Below, one piece after another: positions 25,333 to 33,322 of a stretch of 64,000 nucleotides of DNA (its first letter is position 1; each line of letters begins with the position of its first letter). Below the pieces are notes generated by a model. The model saw only the letters and a program-made list of their open reading frames with translations. It was not told where the DNA came from and ran no database searches. Source of the DNA: Treponema sp. (GTDB lineage: Bacteria > Spirochaetota > Spirochaetia > Treponematales > Breznakiellaceae); NCBI GenBank assembly GCA_009777735.1, contig WRLF01000012.1:27504-91503 (forward strand), read 5' to 3'. Position numbers and translations under genes: made by a program.

Positions 25333-26597
25333 AAACGGAAGTAAAAAAACGGCTTGAGGCGATAAAGCGGGGGGAAGTGCCGCAGGGGTATAAAAAGACA
25401 AAAGTTGGTATTGTGCCGGAAGAGTGGGAAGAAGGATTATTGCAAGATGTTTTACATCTCGAAACCCGTCCTGTTCCCAAGCCTGATAAACCCTATTGGC
25501 GGCTGGGACTTCTCAGCCACGCCAAGGGCACTTTTCATGAATTGGTTGAAAACCCTGAAACAGTGCAAATGGACGAACTATATCAAGTAAAAGATAAAGA
25601 CCTTGTTGTAAATATAACCTTTGCCTGGGAACACGCAATCGCGCTTGCGGGAAAAAAGGATGAAGGAATGCTGGTTTCACACCGGTTTCCTACTTTTGTT
25701 TTTAAGAAAAAAATGTCCCCGGTTTTTTTTGGGGCAATAGTCATGCAAAAATGGTTCAAAGAACTCCTGGTGAATATTTCCCCCGGAGGCGCTGGACGGA
25801 ATCGGGTCATGAGTAAACCGGCATTTTTAAAACTACCGTGTTTTATTCCTTCCTATTCCGAACAGCAAAAAATCGCAGAGATTATTGGTGTTTGCGACAA
25901 GGTTATTCAACTAAAGGAAAGTTTGCTTGCGGAAAAACGTAATTTGAAAAAATGGCTTTTGGAAAATTTGCTAAATCCGAATAGGGGTGTGAGGCTGCCG
26001 GGGTTTAAGGGGGAATGGGAGGAGAAAAATCTTTGTGTTCTCTGCAATATTAATTTATCTACCTTGAATGAAAACACAGATAAAAATTTTCAGTTTTATT
26101 ATTTAGATCTATCTTCAGTAAATGATGGAAACATTTCATTTCCAAATGCTCAAATTTCTTTTGAGAATGCGCCGGTAAGAGCCAGGAAGCTATTTAAGAA
26201 AAATGATATTTTAATGAGTACTGTAAGACCTTATCTTCACGGTTTTGCTATAGCTGATTTTGATACCGTTGAATTCGTTGCTTCAACTGGGTTTTGTATT
26301 TTATCAGCGAAAAAGGGAATATCGCCGTATTTTATTTATTATCAGCTATATTCAAATAAATTGGATATTCAATATAATAATTGTCTGGTAGGAACTAACT
26401 ACCCAGCTCTAAACAGCTCTGATATTGAACGATTAAATTTTTTCATCCCAATGGAGCTTAAAGAACAAGAAGCCATTGCAAACATCCTGTTTCAGGCAGA
26501 TGATGAGATTAATTTGCTTGACAAGGAGTTGCTGAAATGGAATATAATGAAGAAAGCCCTAATGCAGGTTTTGCTGATGGGGATTGTGAGGGTGTAA
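25329..26597 (+). CDS. hsdS: Type I restriction-modification specificity subunit
   Basis: 422 aa with two target-recognition domains (about 20-180 and 225-400), each followed by a long conserved helix (EQQKIAEIIGVCDKVIQLKESLLAEKRNLKKWLLENLL and EQEAIANILFQADDEINLLDKELLKWNIMKKALMQVLL). A repeat-like PEEWEEGLL and GEWEEKNL opens each half. It sets the bipartite DNA target for HsdM and HsdR. The N-terminal lead KRLEAIKRGEVPQGYKKTKVGIVPEEW is typical. GC content falls in the second TRD, consistent with TRD exchange. Confidence 0.93.
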   Translation: MKTEVKKRLEAIKRGEVPQGYKKTKVGIVPEEWEEGLLQDVLHLETRPVPKPDKPYWRLGLLSHAKGTFHELVENPETVQMDELYQVKDKDLVVNITFAWEHAIALAGKKDEGMLVSHRFPTFVFKKKMSPVFFGAIVMQKWFKELLVNISPGGAGRNRVMSKPAFLKLPCFIPSYSEQQKIAEIIGVCDKVIQLKESLLAEKRNLKKWLLENLLNPNRGVRLPGFKGEWEEKNLCVLCNINLSTLNENTDKNFQFYYLDLSSVNDGNISFPNAQISFENAPVRARKLFKKNDILMSTVRPYLHGFAIADFDTVEFVASTGFCILSAKKGISPYFIYYQLYSNKLDIQYNNCLVGTNYPALNSSDIERLNFFIPMELKEQEAIANILFQADDEINLLDKELLKWNIMKKALMQVLLMGIVRV

Positions 26598-26607
26598 GGA
26601 GGATAAT

Positions 26608-28212
26608 ATGTCGGAACCGATGTTTATTTCAGAATTGATAGATAAAATCCAAAGTGGAAACATCAGGATTCCTAGCTTTCAACGGGGGTTTGTTTGGGAT
26701 TCTGATAGAGTAGCTCACTTGATGGATTCAATTTTTAAAGGATTTCCGTTTGGATCATTATTGCTCTGGCGAACAAGATCATCTCTTAATAGCGAGAAAA
26801 ATCTTGGTCCTTATCAATTACCTACAAGAGATCCTGAGTATCCTATTGACTATATTTTAGATGGTCAACAAAGAGCAACATCAATTTTTGGAGTCTTTCA
26901 AACAAAATTATTGCCGTCTCCAGATTCCGACACTAGTTGCTTTGATATTTATTTTGATCTCATCCAAAGTGATAGCATTCAAGATTCTAATTTTTTATAT
27001 GTTCCTTTGACAGAAATCGATAACAAACGACATTTTCCGCTAAAAATATTATTTAATTCATCAGAATATCGAAATTATTTAAAAAATATGGATGATGATA
27101 TTGCAGAAAAAGTTGACTATTTGTATAAAAAATTTACAACAGCACGTATACCTGTTGAAATATTTAACTCTGATGATAGAAATGCAGTTGCTATAGTATT
27201 TGAAAGGATTAATAGATTAGGCATTGAATTAGATACTCTTCAGTTATTATCCGCTTGGACATGGAATGAAGATTTTGATTTACAAGAAGAATTTATCTCG
27301 TTATCTGAAGAATTAGAACCCTTTGGATTTAAAGGGGTTGGGGAAGATAGCAATTTAATATTACGTTGTTGTTCTGCGATTATCTCATCAGATGCTTCTC
27401 CCGCTTCTATTATGGAATTAAAAGGCAAAGAGGTAAGAGAAAGATTTAAAGAAATTAAAAAGGGAATATTTGGAGCTATAGATTTTTTGCGCAACTCATT
27501 AAAAATAGTTAATACAGAACTATTACCATTTTCAACAATTATTGTGCCTCTGTCTGTATTTTTTGCTACAAATTTAGAGCAAGATACTAACCCGTCAGAA
27601 TATCAGCAAAATATACTTGTCAAATGGATTTGGAGAACATTTTTTTCAAAAAGATACTCAAAAAGGCTAGAACAGTTAAATCGTGATATTATTGAAATAA
27701 GAAAATTAAAGAATGGACAAAAATCTTCATTAGGAGATTTTGATGTTGGTATTTCTGATAAATATTTCACAGAAAACCAATTTAACATTACTACCGTTAA
27801 TACGAAAACATTTATTCTTTTGTTAGCTAATAATGAGCCTTTGAATTTTATTTCAGGAAGCCCTGTTGCCCTTGATGAAGTATTACGTTCATTTAATAAA
27901 AAAGAGTTTCATCATGTTTTTCCAAAACAATATTTAAAATCACTTAATGTTAGAAATGATAGAATTAATTGTTTATGTAATTTTGTAATCATAGCAAAAT
28001 CAGATAATAATACCCTTGGCGGAAATCCCCCATCAATATACAAGAAATATTTACCGAATAATAAAGAATCAATAAGGTTAATATTAAAAAAAGCACTATG
28101 TCCAGAAAATATATTTCAAGACGACTATGACAAATTCTTAGAAGATCGTGTCGAAATATTAATTAAACAAGCAAAAAAATTAATGCAATTTGATAAAAAA
28201 ACTAGCAAATAA
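26608..28212 (+). CDS. GmrSD-like type IV restriction enzyme (DUF262 + HNH-type C-terminus)
   Basis: 534 aa with an AGGAGGA site. The N-terminal DUF262 (ParB/Srx-like NTPase) shows IPSFQRGFVWD and the signature YILDGQQRATS (about 85-100). The C-terminal part has EFHHVFPKQYL and later CLCNFVIIAKSDN, matching the DUF1524-type His-Me-finger nuclease. Single-chain proteins of this layout (GmrSD, BrxU, SspE relatives) cut DNA with modified bases or phosphorothioate. The gene is markedly more AT-rich than hsdM and hsdR, suggesting later acquisition. It sits between hsdS and the toxin-antitoxin pair on the same strand. Confidence 0.82.
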   Translation: MSEPMFISELIDKIQSGNIRIPSFQRGFVWDSDRVAHLMDSIFKGFPFGSLLLWRTRSSLNSEKNLGPYQLPTRDPEYPIDYILDGQQRATSIFGVFQTKLLPSPDSDTSCFDIYFDLIQSDSIQDSNFLYVPLTEIDNKRHFPLKILFNSSEYRNYLKNMDDDIAEKVDYLYKKFTTARIPVEIFNSDDRNAVAIVFERINRLGIELDTLQLLSAWTWNEDFDLQEEFISLSEELEPFGFKGVGEDSNLILRCCSAIISSDASPASIMELKGKEVRERFKEIKKGIFGAIDFLRNSLKIVNTELLPFSTIIVPLSVFFATNLEQDTNPSEYQQNILVKWIWRTFFSKRYSKRLEQLNRDIIEIRKLKNGQKSSLGDFDVGISDKYFTENQFNITTVNTKTFILLLANNEPLNFISGSPVALDEVLRSFNKKEFHHVFPKQYLKSLNVRNDRINCLCNFVIIAKSDNNTLGGNPPSIYKKYLPNNKESIRLILKKALCPENIFQDDYDKFLEDRVEILIKQAKKLMQFDKKTSK

Positions 28213-28213
28213 T

Positions 28214-28226
28214 TGTAAACATTACA
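28214..28226 (+). promoter_or_regulatory. Small palindrome before the antitoxin gene
   Basis: TGTAA-ACA-TTACA lies 10 bases before ATG 28237, just ahead of the AGGAGG site. It could be the operator bound by the antitoxin. It shares the TGTAA half-site with the second palindrome before hsdR. Confidence 0.35.
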
Positions 28227-28236
28227 GGAGGCCACT

Positions 28237-28923
28237 ATGACCTATTTCGGAAAAGGCATTTATTCACTAACAACCGCCGCAAAAATCCTCAAAATGAATC
28301 CTCAAAAAATGCACCGCTGGATTAAGGGGTATACCTATTATAAGAATACAGAATGCCGTTCTATAAAACCAATTTTCAAGACTGAATTTGATTATGATTC
28401 TGATGATATGATCATCAGCTTCCTTGACTTGACGGAGTTATTATTTATTAATGCCTTTATCGACTATGATATCAGTATTCAGAAAATAAGAAAAGCAGCA
28501 ATTGCCGCATCAAAAATACTTCAAACACGTCACCCCTTTGCTATGCGGAAAATATATACTGACGGTAAATCAATATTTGGAAAAATTGCAGAAGAAGTAA
28601 ATGATCCATCTCTTTTAGATCTAATAAATAGCCAATATCAATTTGCGAAAATTATCGAACCAACATTATACAAATGTATAGATTTCAACAAGCATGAAGA
28701 ATTTGCAGAAAGATGGTGGCCTTTAGGGAAAAAGATGGGCATAGTACTTGACCCATCTCGAAATATGGGTCAACCCATCCTGAATAAATACAATGTTAGA
28801 ACTGAATTGATTTATGAGCTACATAAGACAAACCACAGCATTGATGAAATTAGTGATTGGTATGAGCTTGATAAAAACACAATAGATATGGCTATTAGCT
28901 TTGAAAAAGGCTTAGCTGCATGA
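28237..28923 (+). CDS. DUF433-type HTH antitoxin
   Basis: 228 aa with AGGAGG. The N-terminus YSLTTAAKILKMNPQKMHRWIKGYTY is a MerR-like winged HTH. The C-terminal part (RNMGQPILNKYNVRTELIYELHKTNHSIDEISDWYELDKNTIDMAISFE) is the DUF433 pattern, which in many genomes precedes a PIN-like toxin. It probably neutralises the 131-aa partner and represses their promoter. The stop overlaps the toxin start (ATGA). Composition is AT-rich, like the preceding gene. Confidence 0.82.
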   Translation: MTYFGKGIYSLTTAAKILKMNPQKMHRWIKGYTYYKNTECRSIKPIFKTEFDYDSDDMIISFLDLTELLFINAFIDYDISIQKIRKAAIAASKILQTRHPFAMRKIYTDGKSIFGKIAEEVNDPSLLDLINSQYQFAKIIEPTLYKCIDFNKHEEFAERWWPLGKKMGIVLDPSRNMGQPILNKYNVRTELIYELHKTNHSIDEISDWYELDKNTIDMAISFEKGLAA

Positions 28924-29315
28924 ACTGTCTATTTGATAACAATATGCCGATAAAACTGGCTAAAACTCTCAGTTTTCTTGAAGGTGATGAGGGTATTACT
29001 GTAAAGCATCTTAGAGAAAAATATCCTGCCAATACTCCCGATGTTGAATGGATAACAAGTCTGTCAAAAGAAGACGGCTGGTTTATTATAACGCAAGACA
29101 TCCAGATAAGAAACAAGCCTCATGAAAAAAAAGCATGGAAAGAATCCAATATTCCCATTGTATTTCTTCCCAAATCATGGACAAAAGCAGAGCTGTGGGA
29201 AAAAGCCTGGAGACTTATAAAATATTGGCCAAAATTAAAGGATAGTATTATCCATAATAGAAAAACTCAATCTTTTGAATTAACAATCAATGGGAAAATA
29301 ACTGCAATTGAATGA
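28920..29315 (+). CDS. DUF5615/PIN-like toxin
   Basis: 131 aa. CLFDNNMPIKLAKTLSFL at the start carries the first acidic residue; the central acidic motif is NTPDVEWITSL; then GWFIITQDIQIRNKP. This is the layout of PIN-like (VapC-superfamily) nucleases of the DUF5615 group. Such toxins usually cleave RNA. It overlaps the DUF433 antitoxin by 4 bp, so the pair is a type II toxin-antitoxin module placed between the restriction genes. Confidence 0.78.
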   Translation: MNCLFDNNMPIKLAKTLSFLEGDEGITVKHLREKYPANTPDVEWITSLSKEDGWFIITQDIQIRNKPHEKKAWKESNIPIVFLPKSWTKAELWEKAWRLIKYWPKLKDSIIHNRKTQSFELTINGKITAIE

Positions 29316-29343
29316 ATTGGATGTTCAAAGTACGATTTTACCC

Positions 29344-29401
29344 AACTATTAAGCAATCCTTAATAGTTCAACCGGCAACTGTAAAGGATTACTTTACAGT
29401 T
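29344..29401 (+). promoter_or_regulatory. Tandem palindromes upstream of hsdR
   Basis: Two perfect 10-bp inverted repeats lie side by side in the 103-bp gap before hsdR: AACTATTAAG/CTTAATAGTT (29344-29368, loop CAATC) and AACTGTAAAG/CTTTACAGTT (29377-29401, loop GATTA). Their centres are 33 bp apart, about three helical turns. Each is flanked by the same C..TCA bases. The differences between copies are matched on both arms. The second ends 6 bases before the GGAGG of hsdR. They may be a dimeric repressor operator, or RNA hairpins limiting HsdR translation. Confidence 0.7.
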
Positions 29402-29418
29402 CAATATGGAGGTTGCCC

Positions 29419-32400
29419 ATGACCCATACCATTTTCAACGAGCGCCCTGAATCACAGGACAGGGCCTTAAAGGTGCTGGAAAAATTGGGTTATACCTATG
29501 TTTCCCGCAGCGATGCAGAGCTTAAACGCGGTTCGCGCAGCCGGGTGCTTTTTGAAGATGAATTACAGAAGTTTCTCAGTCGGCAGCAGTTTACATTTGG
29601 TTCAAAACAATTCTTTTTTTCATCCGGTTCTGTGGGCAAGGCCATACGGGCGCTGGATGTTCCCATTACATCGGGGCTTTCGCTCTGTAACAAAGGTATA
29701 TACGACCTGTTGTGCGGGGGCAAAAGCCTGGAAGAAACCCTGCCGGACGGAAGCCTCCAGTCTTTTGATATTTCCTATATTGATTTTGATAATCCGGAAA
29801 ATAATATTTTTCAGATAAGCGATGAATTTGAAGTTGAACGGGCCAATGGCAAATATGCCCGTCCCGATATTGTGGTTTTGATTAACGGTATTCCCCTTGC
29901 CGTCATTGAATGTAAACGATCCGGCATTGATGTCTGGCAGGGGGTCAGACAGCATATCAGAAATTGGGGGAACGATTATATACCTAACCTGTTTAAGTTC
30001 AGCCAAATAGTGATAGCCGCCAATCCCTACAAGCTGATGTACGGCACTGTCGGAACGCCGGAAAGCCAGTTTGTTTCCTGGCGTGAAGAAGACAAGGTCT
30101 GGCTCAAAGACTTTTGCCGCAAGTGCAGTCCCGACGGTGAAATGGTTGAACAGGATCGCTCTCTTGTTTCCCTCCTTGAGCCGAAGCGTTTTTTGGAGCT
30201 TATCCGGCATTTTATTATCTATGACAATAATGTTAAAAAAATAGCCCGGTACAAACAGTTTTTTTCGGTAAAAAAATGTTTGAAGCGGATCAGGCAGGAA
30301 GATGCTAGCCGTACCACAAGCGGTGTTCTCTGGCATACCCAGGGGACGGGAAAAACCATCATCATGATAATGCTGACCAAGCTGATATTGAGCGATACTA
30401 AATATTTTAGTAACCCCCGGTTTATTATGGTTACCGACCGGATCAACCTGGATAAACAAATTAGGGATAATTTTATCAATACGAAAATGAATCCCCGGCG
30501 GGCGGCAACCGGCAAGGGGCTGGTTGAGCTTCTGCAGAACAGCGAAAATACCGTTATTACCGCGCTGGTTAATAAATTTGAAACGGCAATAAAAATGGAT
30601 TATGCCAATCCAGCGGATAATATTTTTGTGTTTATTGACGAGGGACACCGCAGCCATTATGGCAGCCTCAACATGTACATGAGCGAAACCCTGCCCAATG
30701 CGGTTAAAATTGCTTTTACCGGAACGCCGCTGTTCAAAAAACGCGGCGGTGCTTTTGCAAAAAATACCTATGAAAAATTCGGCCCCCTCATTGACCGTTA
30801 TTCCCTGGAAGATGCCATTGAGGATCGTGTTATTGTACCTATTCTGTACGAAGGCAGGGTGATACAACAGGAAGTTAGCAGCAAGAGCATTAACGACCAT
30901 CTGCACTACCTTACGGTAGGGTTAAGCAAAAAGGAAGCGCAGGATCTGGAGCAAAAATGGAGCCGTTTTTTTGCCCTGGCCCAAACCAGGGAACGGCTTG
31001 CCATGGTAGCGTATAACGTATACGAGCACTTTATCCGTTATGTCAAACCCAAAAAGTTTAAGGCCATACTTACCTGTTCGTCCCGCGCCGCCTGTGTGGA
31101 AATATATTATTACCTAAAAAAACTTGCCGACATTACAGCAGCGGTAGTAATTTCGCCTAACGACCAAAGGGAAGGGGATGACGAAACCAATACCACTGAA
31201 TCCCTGCGGTACATCGGGCGCTTCTTTGCGGCGGAAATTGACCCGCTCTATAAAGGAGACTATGCACACTATGAAGATACGGTTACTGCCCAATTTGTCG
31301 ATCCCGATGGTGCAATCGATCTGCTTATCGTAAAAGACAAGCTCCTTACTGGATTCGACGCTCCGGTTGCTACCGTTCTCTATGTTGATAAAAAAATGCA
31401 GGATCATACATTGCTGCAGGCTATTGCACGGGTTAACCGTGTTTACCCAACCAAGGAATTCGGCCTTATCGTTGATTATTACGGTGTTTTCAAACAGCTT
31501 AATTGTGCATTGGACCTTTACGGTGATGAACAGTCCGGTATGAACGGATTTGATCCTGGTGATATTAAAAGCAGCATTATCAGTCCGGAGGAAGGAAAGG
31601 CAGACATTGAATCCAGGCACCGCGCCCTTTGGGAAATATTTTCCGGCATCAGCAAAAACGAAAAACGCCCTAATGTTTGGCATGAATGTCTGAAGGACGA
31701 TACTACCAGAAAACATTTTTATACTGCGCTGGCATCTTTTGGCAAACGTCTTGATTTTCTTTTTACCAGTTTTCAATTGTTTAGAGTGGTAGGTAAAAAA
31801 CAGGCAGAGCAGTACCGGCAGGATTATCTTTTTTTCAAAAAACTCAAAGACGGCGTTACCTTACGCTTTAACGAGCGGATTCTATTCAGCGATTATGAGG
31901 ACGGCATCAGGCAGCTTCTGGATACCTATGTCAAGGCAGGTGATCCGAAAATACTGATAGACCCTCTGGATATCCTGAACAAAAGTAAAATGCGGCAGCA
32001 GCTTGCCATACTCGGTTCAAAAGAAGCGCGGGCCGATGCCATAAAAACCAGGCAGATTGCGGAACTGGAAACAAAGCGTTATGAAGATCCGGTTGTGTAC
32101 ATGACATTTATGGACAAGATCAACGAAACGCTGGAAATGTATCTCCATGACCGCAACGAAGAATCTTACCTGGCTAACATGGAATCCCTGGCGGACGATT
32201 ACCGGGAAGGCCGCAGTTTTATCGAATACCCCGATTCGATCAAGGACGACAGTGATGCCAAGGCATTCTACGGCGCCATTCTGTCAGTTACCGATTCCCC
32301 AACAGAGGCATTGGCTGATTTGGCGCTTGAGGTAAAAAAAGTGATAAAGGAAAACTCCAAGCGAGACTGGCGGGAAAATATAATGGTTCACCGGAACATA

Positions 32401-32520
32401 CAATCAAAACTTGATGATCTGCTTTTTGATTATATTGAACAACACGATCTCCAATGGAACGAAGAGATCATCGATCTTGCCATCGAAAAAATTATGCTTA
32501 CCGCTCTCAAGAGATTCTGA
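29419..32520 (+). CDS. hsdR: Type I restriction endonuclease motor subunit
   Basis: 1033 aa from ATG 29419 (GGAGG, 6-base spacing; the track's TTG 29413 is less likely). The N-terminal nuclease domain has RPDIVVLINGIPLAVIECKRSG (D...ExK, about 150-168). The SF2 translocase has Walker A HTQGTGKTIIMIMLTK (about 308), the DEAD-like box IDEGHRSHYG (about 406) and FTGTPL. The C-terminal helical domain binds HsdM. It translocates and cuts unmethylated DNA. It is separated from hsdMS by the GmrSD-like gene and the toxin-antitoxin pair, and has its own upstream palindromes, so it may be controlled separately. It overlaps the next gene by one base. Confidence 0.95.
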   Translation: MTHTIFNERPESQDRALKVLEKLGYTYVSRSDAELKRGSRSRVLFEDELQKFLSRQQFTFGSKQFFFSSGSVGKAIRALDVPITSGLSLCNKGIYDLLCGGKSLEETLPDGSLQSFDISYIDFDNPENNIFQISDEFEVERANGKYARPDIVVLINGIPLAVIECKRSGIDVWQGVRQHIRNWGNDYIPNLFKFSQIVIAANPYKLMYGTVGTPESQFVSWREEDKVWLKDFCRKCSPDGEMVEQDRSLVSLLEPKRFLELIRHFIIYDNNVKKIARYKQFFSVKKCLKRIRQEDASRTTSGVLWHTQGTGKTIIMIMLTKLILSDTKYFSNPRFIMVTDRINLDKQIRDNFINTKMNPRRAATGKGLVELLQNSENTVITALVNKFETAIKMDYANPADNIFVFIDEGHRSHYGSLNMYMSETLPNAVKIAFTGTPLFKKRGGAFAKNTYEKFGPLIDRYSLEDAIEDRVIVPILYEGRVIQQEVSSKSINDHLHYLTVGLSKKEAQDLEQKWSRFFALAQTRERLAMVAYNVYEHFIRYVKPKKFKAILTCSSRAACVEIYYYLKKLADITAAVVISPNDQREGDDETNTTESLRYIGRFFAAEIDPLYKGDYAHYEDTVTAQFVDPDGAIDLLIVKDKLLTGFDAPVATVLYVDKKMQDHTLLQAIARVNRVYPTKEFGLIVDYYGVFKQLNCALDLYGDEQSGMNGFDPGDIKSSIISPEEGKADIESRHRALWEIFSGISKNEKRPNVWHECLKDDTTRKHFYTALASFGKRLDFLFTSFQLFRVVGKKQAEQYRQDYLFFKKLKDGVTLRFNERILFSDYEDGIRQLLDTYVKAGDPKILIDPLDILNKSKMRQQLAILGSKEARADAIKTRQIAELETKRYEDPVVYMTFMDKINETLEMYLHDRNEESYLANMESLADDYREGRSFIEYPDSIKDDSDAKAFYGAILSVTDSPTEALADLALEVKKVIKENSKRDWRENIMVHRNIQSKLDDLLFDYIEQHDLQWNEEIIDLAIEKIMLTALKRF

Positions 32521-33254
32521 TGCGGCAGGAAACATGTGTAATGGAAATACCCGGCTATGGTACGGTTTCCGTAATTATTAAACGAAAAAAAATAGCAAGC
32601 TGCCGCCTGAAAATATTTCCTTCTGCACAAATAACATTTTCGGTTCCCCATGATGCTTTGCCCGAATGGATAACCCGGTATCTGCACAGCAAACAGGACT
32701 GGATAGCCAAAAAGCTCCAGCATTTTGCACAAACAAAAAACCATGATGCAGCCGCAGTGATAAACAACGGCATGTCTGTGCGTATGCTGGGTCAGGATAT
32801 GGTTTTTTCGATTTACCGATCGGAACGCACACAGGTTTATACCGAGGATCGTTCCATTCGCATCGGCCTGCCGGACATTGCTGCCGTACAGGAAATCCAG
32901 CGCCTCTTTGAATCATGGTGGCGGAAACAGGCTCTTTCGGTATACGGCGAAATTCTGGATGCTCTGTATCCGATTATCGAAAAGCACCATGTTACCAAGC
33001 CAAGACTGTTAATCAGAAAAATGAAAACCCTGTGGGGAAGTTCGAGCCCGCACAGGGGCACTATTACGATCAATGAATATTTGCTAAAGGCACGAAAGCC
33101 CTGTATCGAATATGTTATCCTGCATGAAATAATCCATTTTTTGTACCCGCATCACAATCAGCAGTTTACTGATTTTTTAACATTGTATATGCCCGACTGG
33201 AAAGGCAGGAAAAAAATTCTGGATACCGAAGTAGTGCAGGGGTTGGTATGGTAA
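32520..33254 (+). CDS. YgjP/DUF45-type zinc metallopeptidase
   Basis: 244 aa from ATG 32520, sharing one base with the hsdR stop (TGATG); the track start is inside hsdR. The family signature is clear: a beta-rich N-terminal half, KMKTLWGSSSPHRGTITINEYLLKA, and the zinc site EYVILHEIIHFLYPHHNQQF (HExxH plus a third His). Members are often the last gene of type I restriction operons, where they may process or recycle HsdR; the substrate is not proven. It ends the rightward island. Confidence 0.88.
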   Translation: MRQETCVMEIPGYGTVSVIIKRKKIASCRLKIFPSAQITFSVPHDALPEWITRYLHSKQDWIAKKLQHFAQTKNHDAAAVINNGMSVRMLGQDMVFSIYRSERTQVYTEDRSIRIGLPDIAAVQEIQRLFESWWRKQALSVYGEILDALYPIIEKHHVTKPRLLIRKMKTLWGSSSPHRGTITINEYLLKARKPCIEYVILHEIIHFLYPHHNQQFTDFLTLYMPDWKGRKKILDTEVVQGLVW

Positions 33255-33322
33255 TGATTAAGGTGTATGCAACCTACTCAGCAAAAACAGGCGCCAGTTC
33301 TTGAGTCCAATGGTGCATTCTC

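Noticed and set aside
29344-29401. The two palindromes before hsdR as a CRISPR fragment
   Set aside because: Each is a self-complementary hairpin, the spacing is 8 bases, there are only two units, and no cas genes are nearby.
29620-30906. 428-aa minus-strand ORF
   Set aside because: It is antisense to hsdR, where the sense frame carries all SF2 and nuclease motifs.
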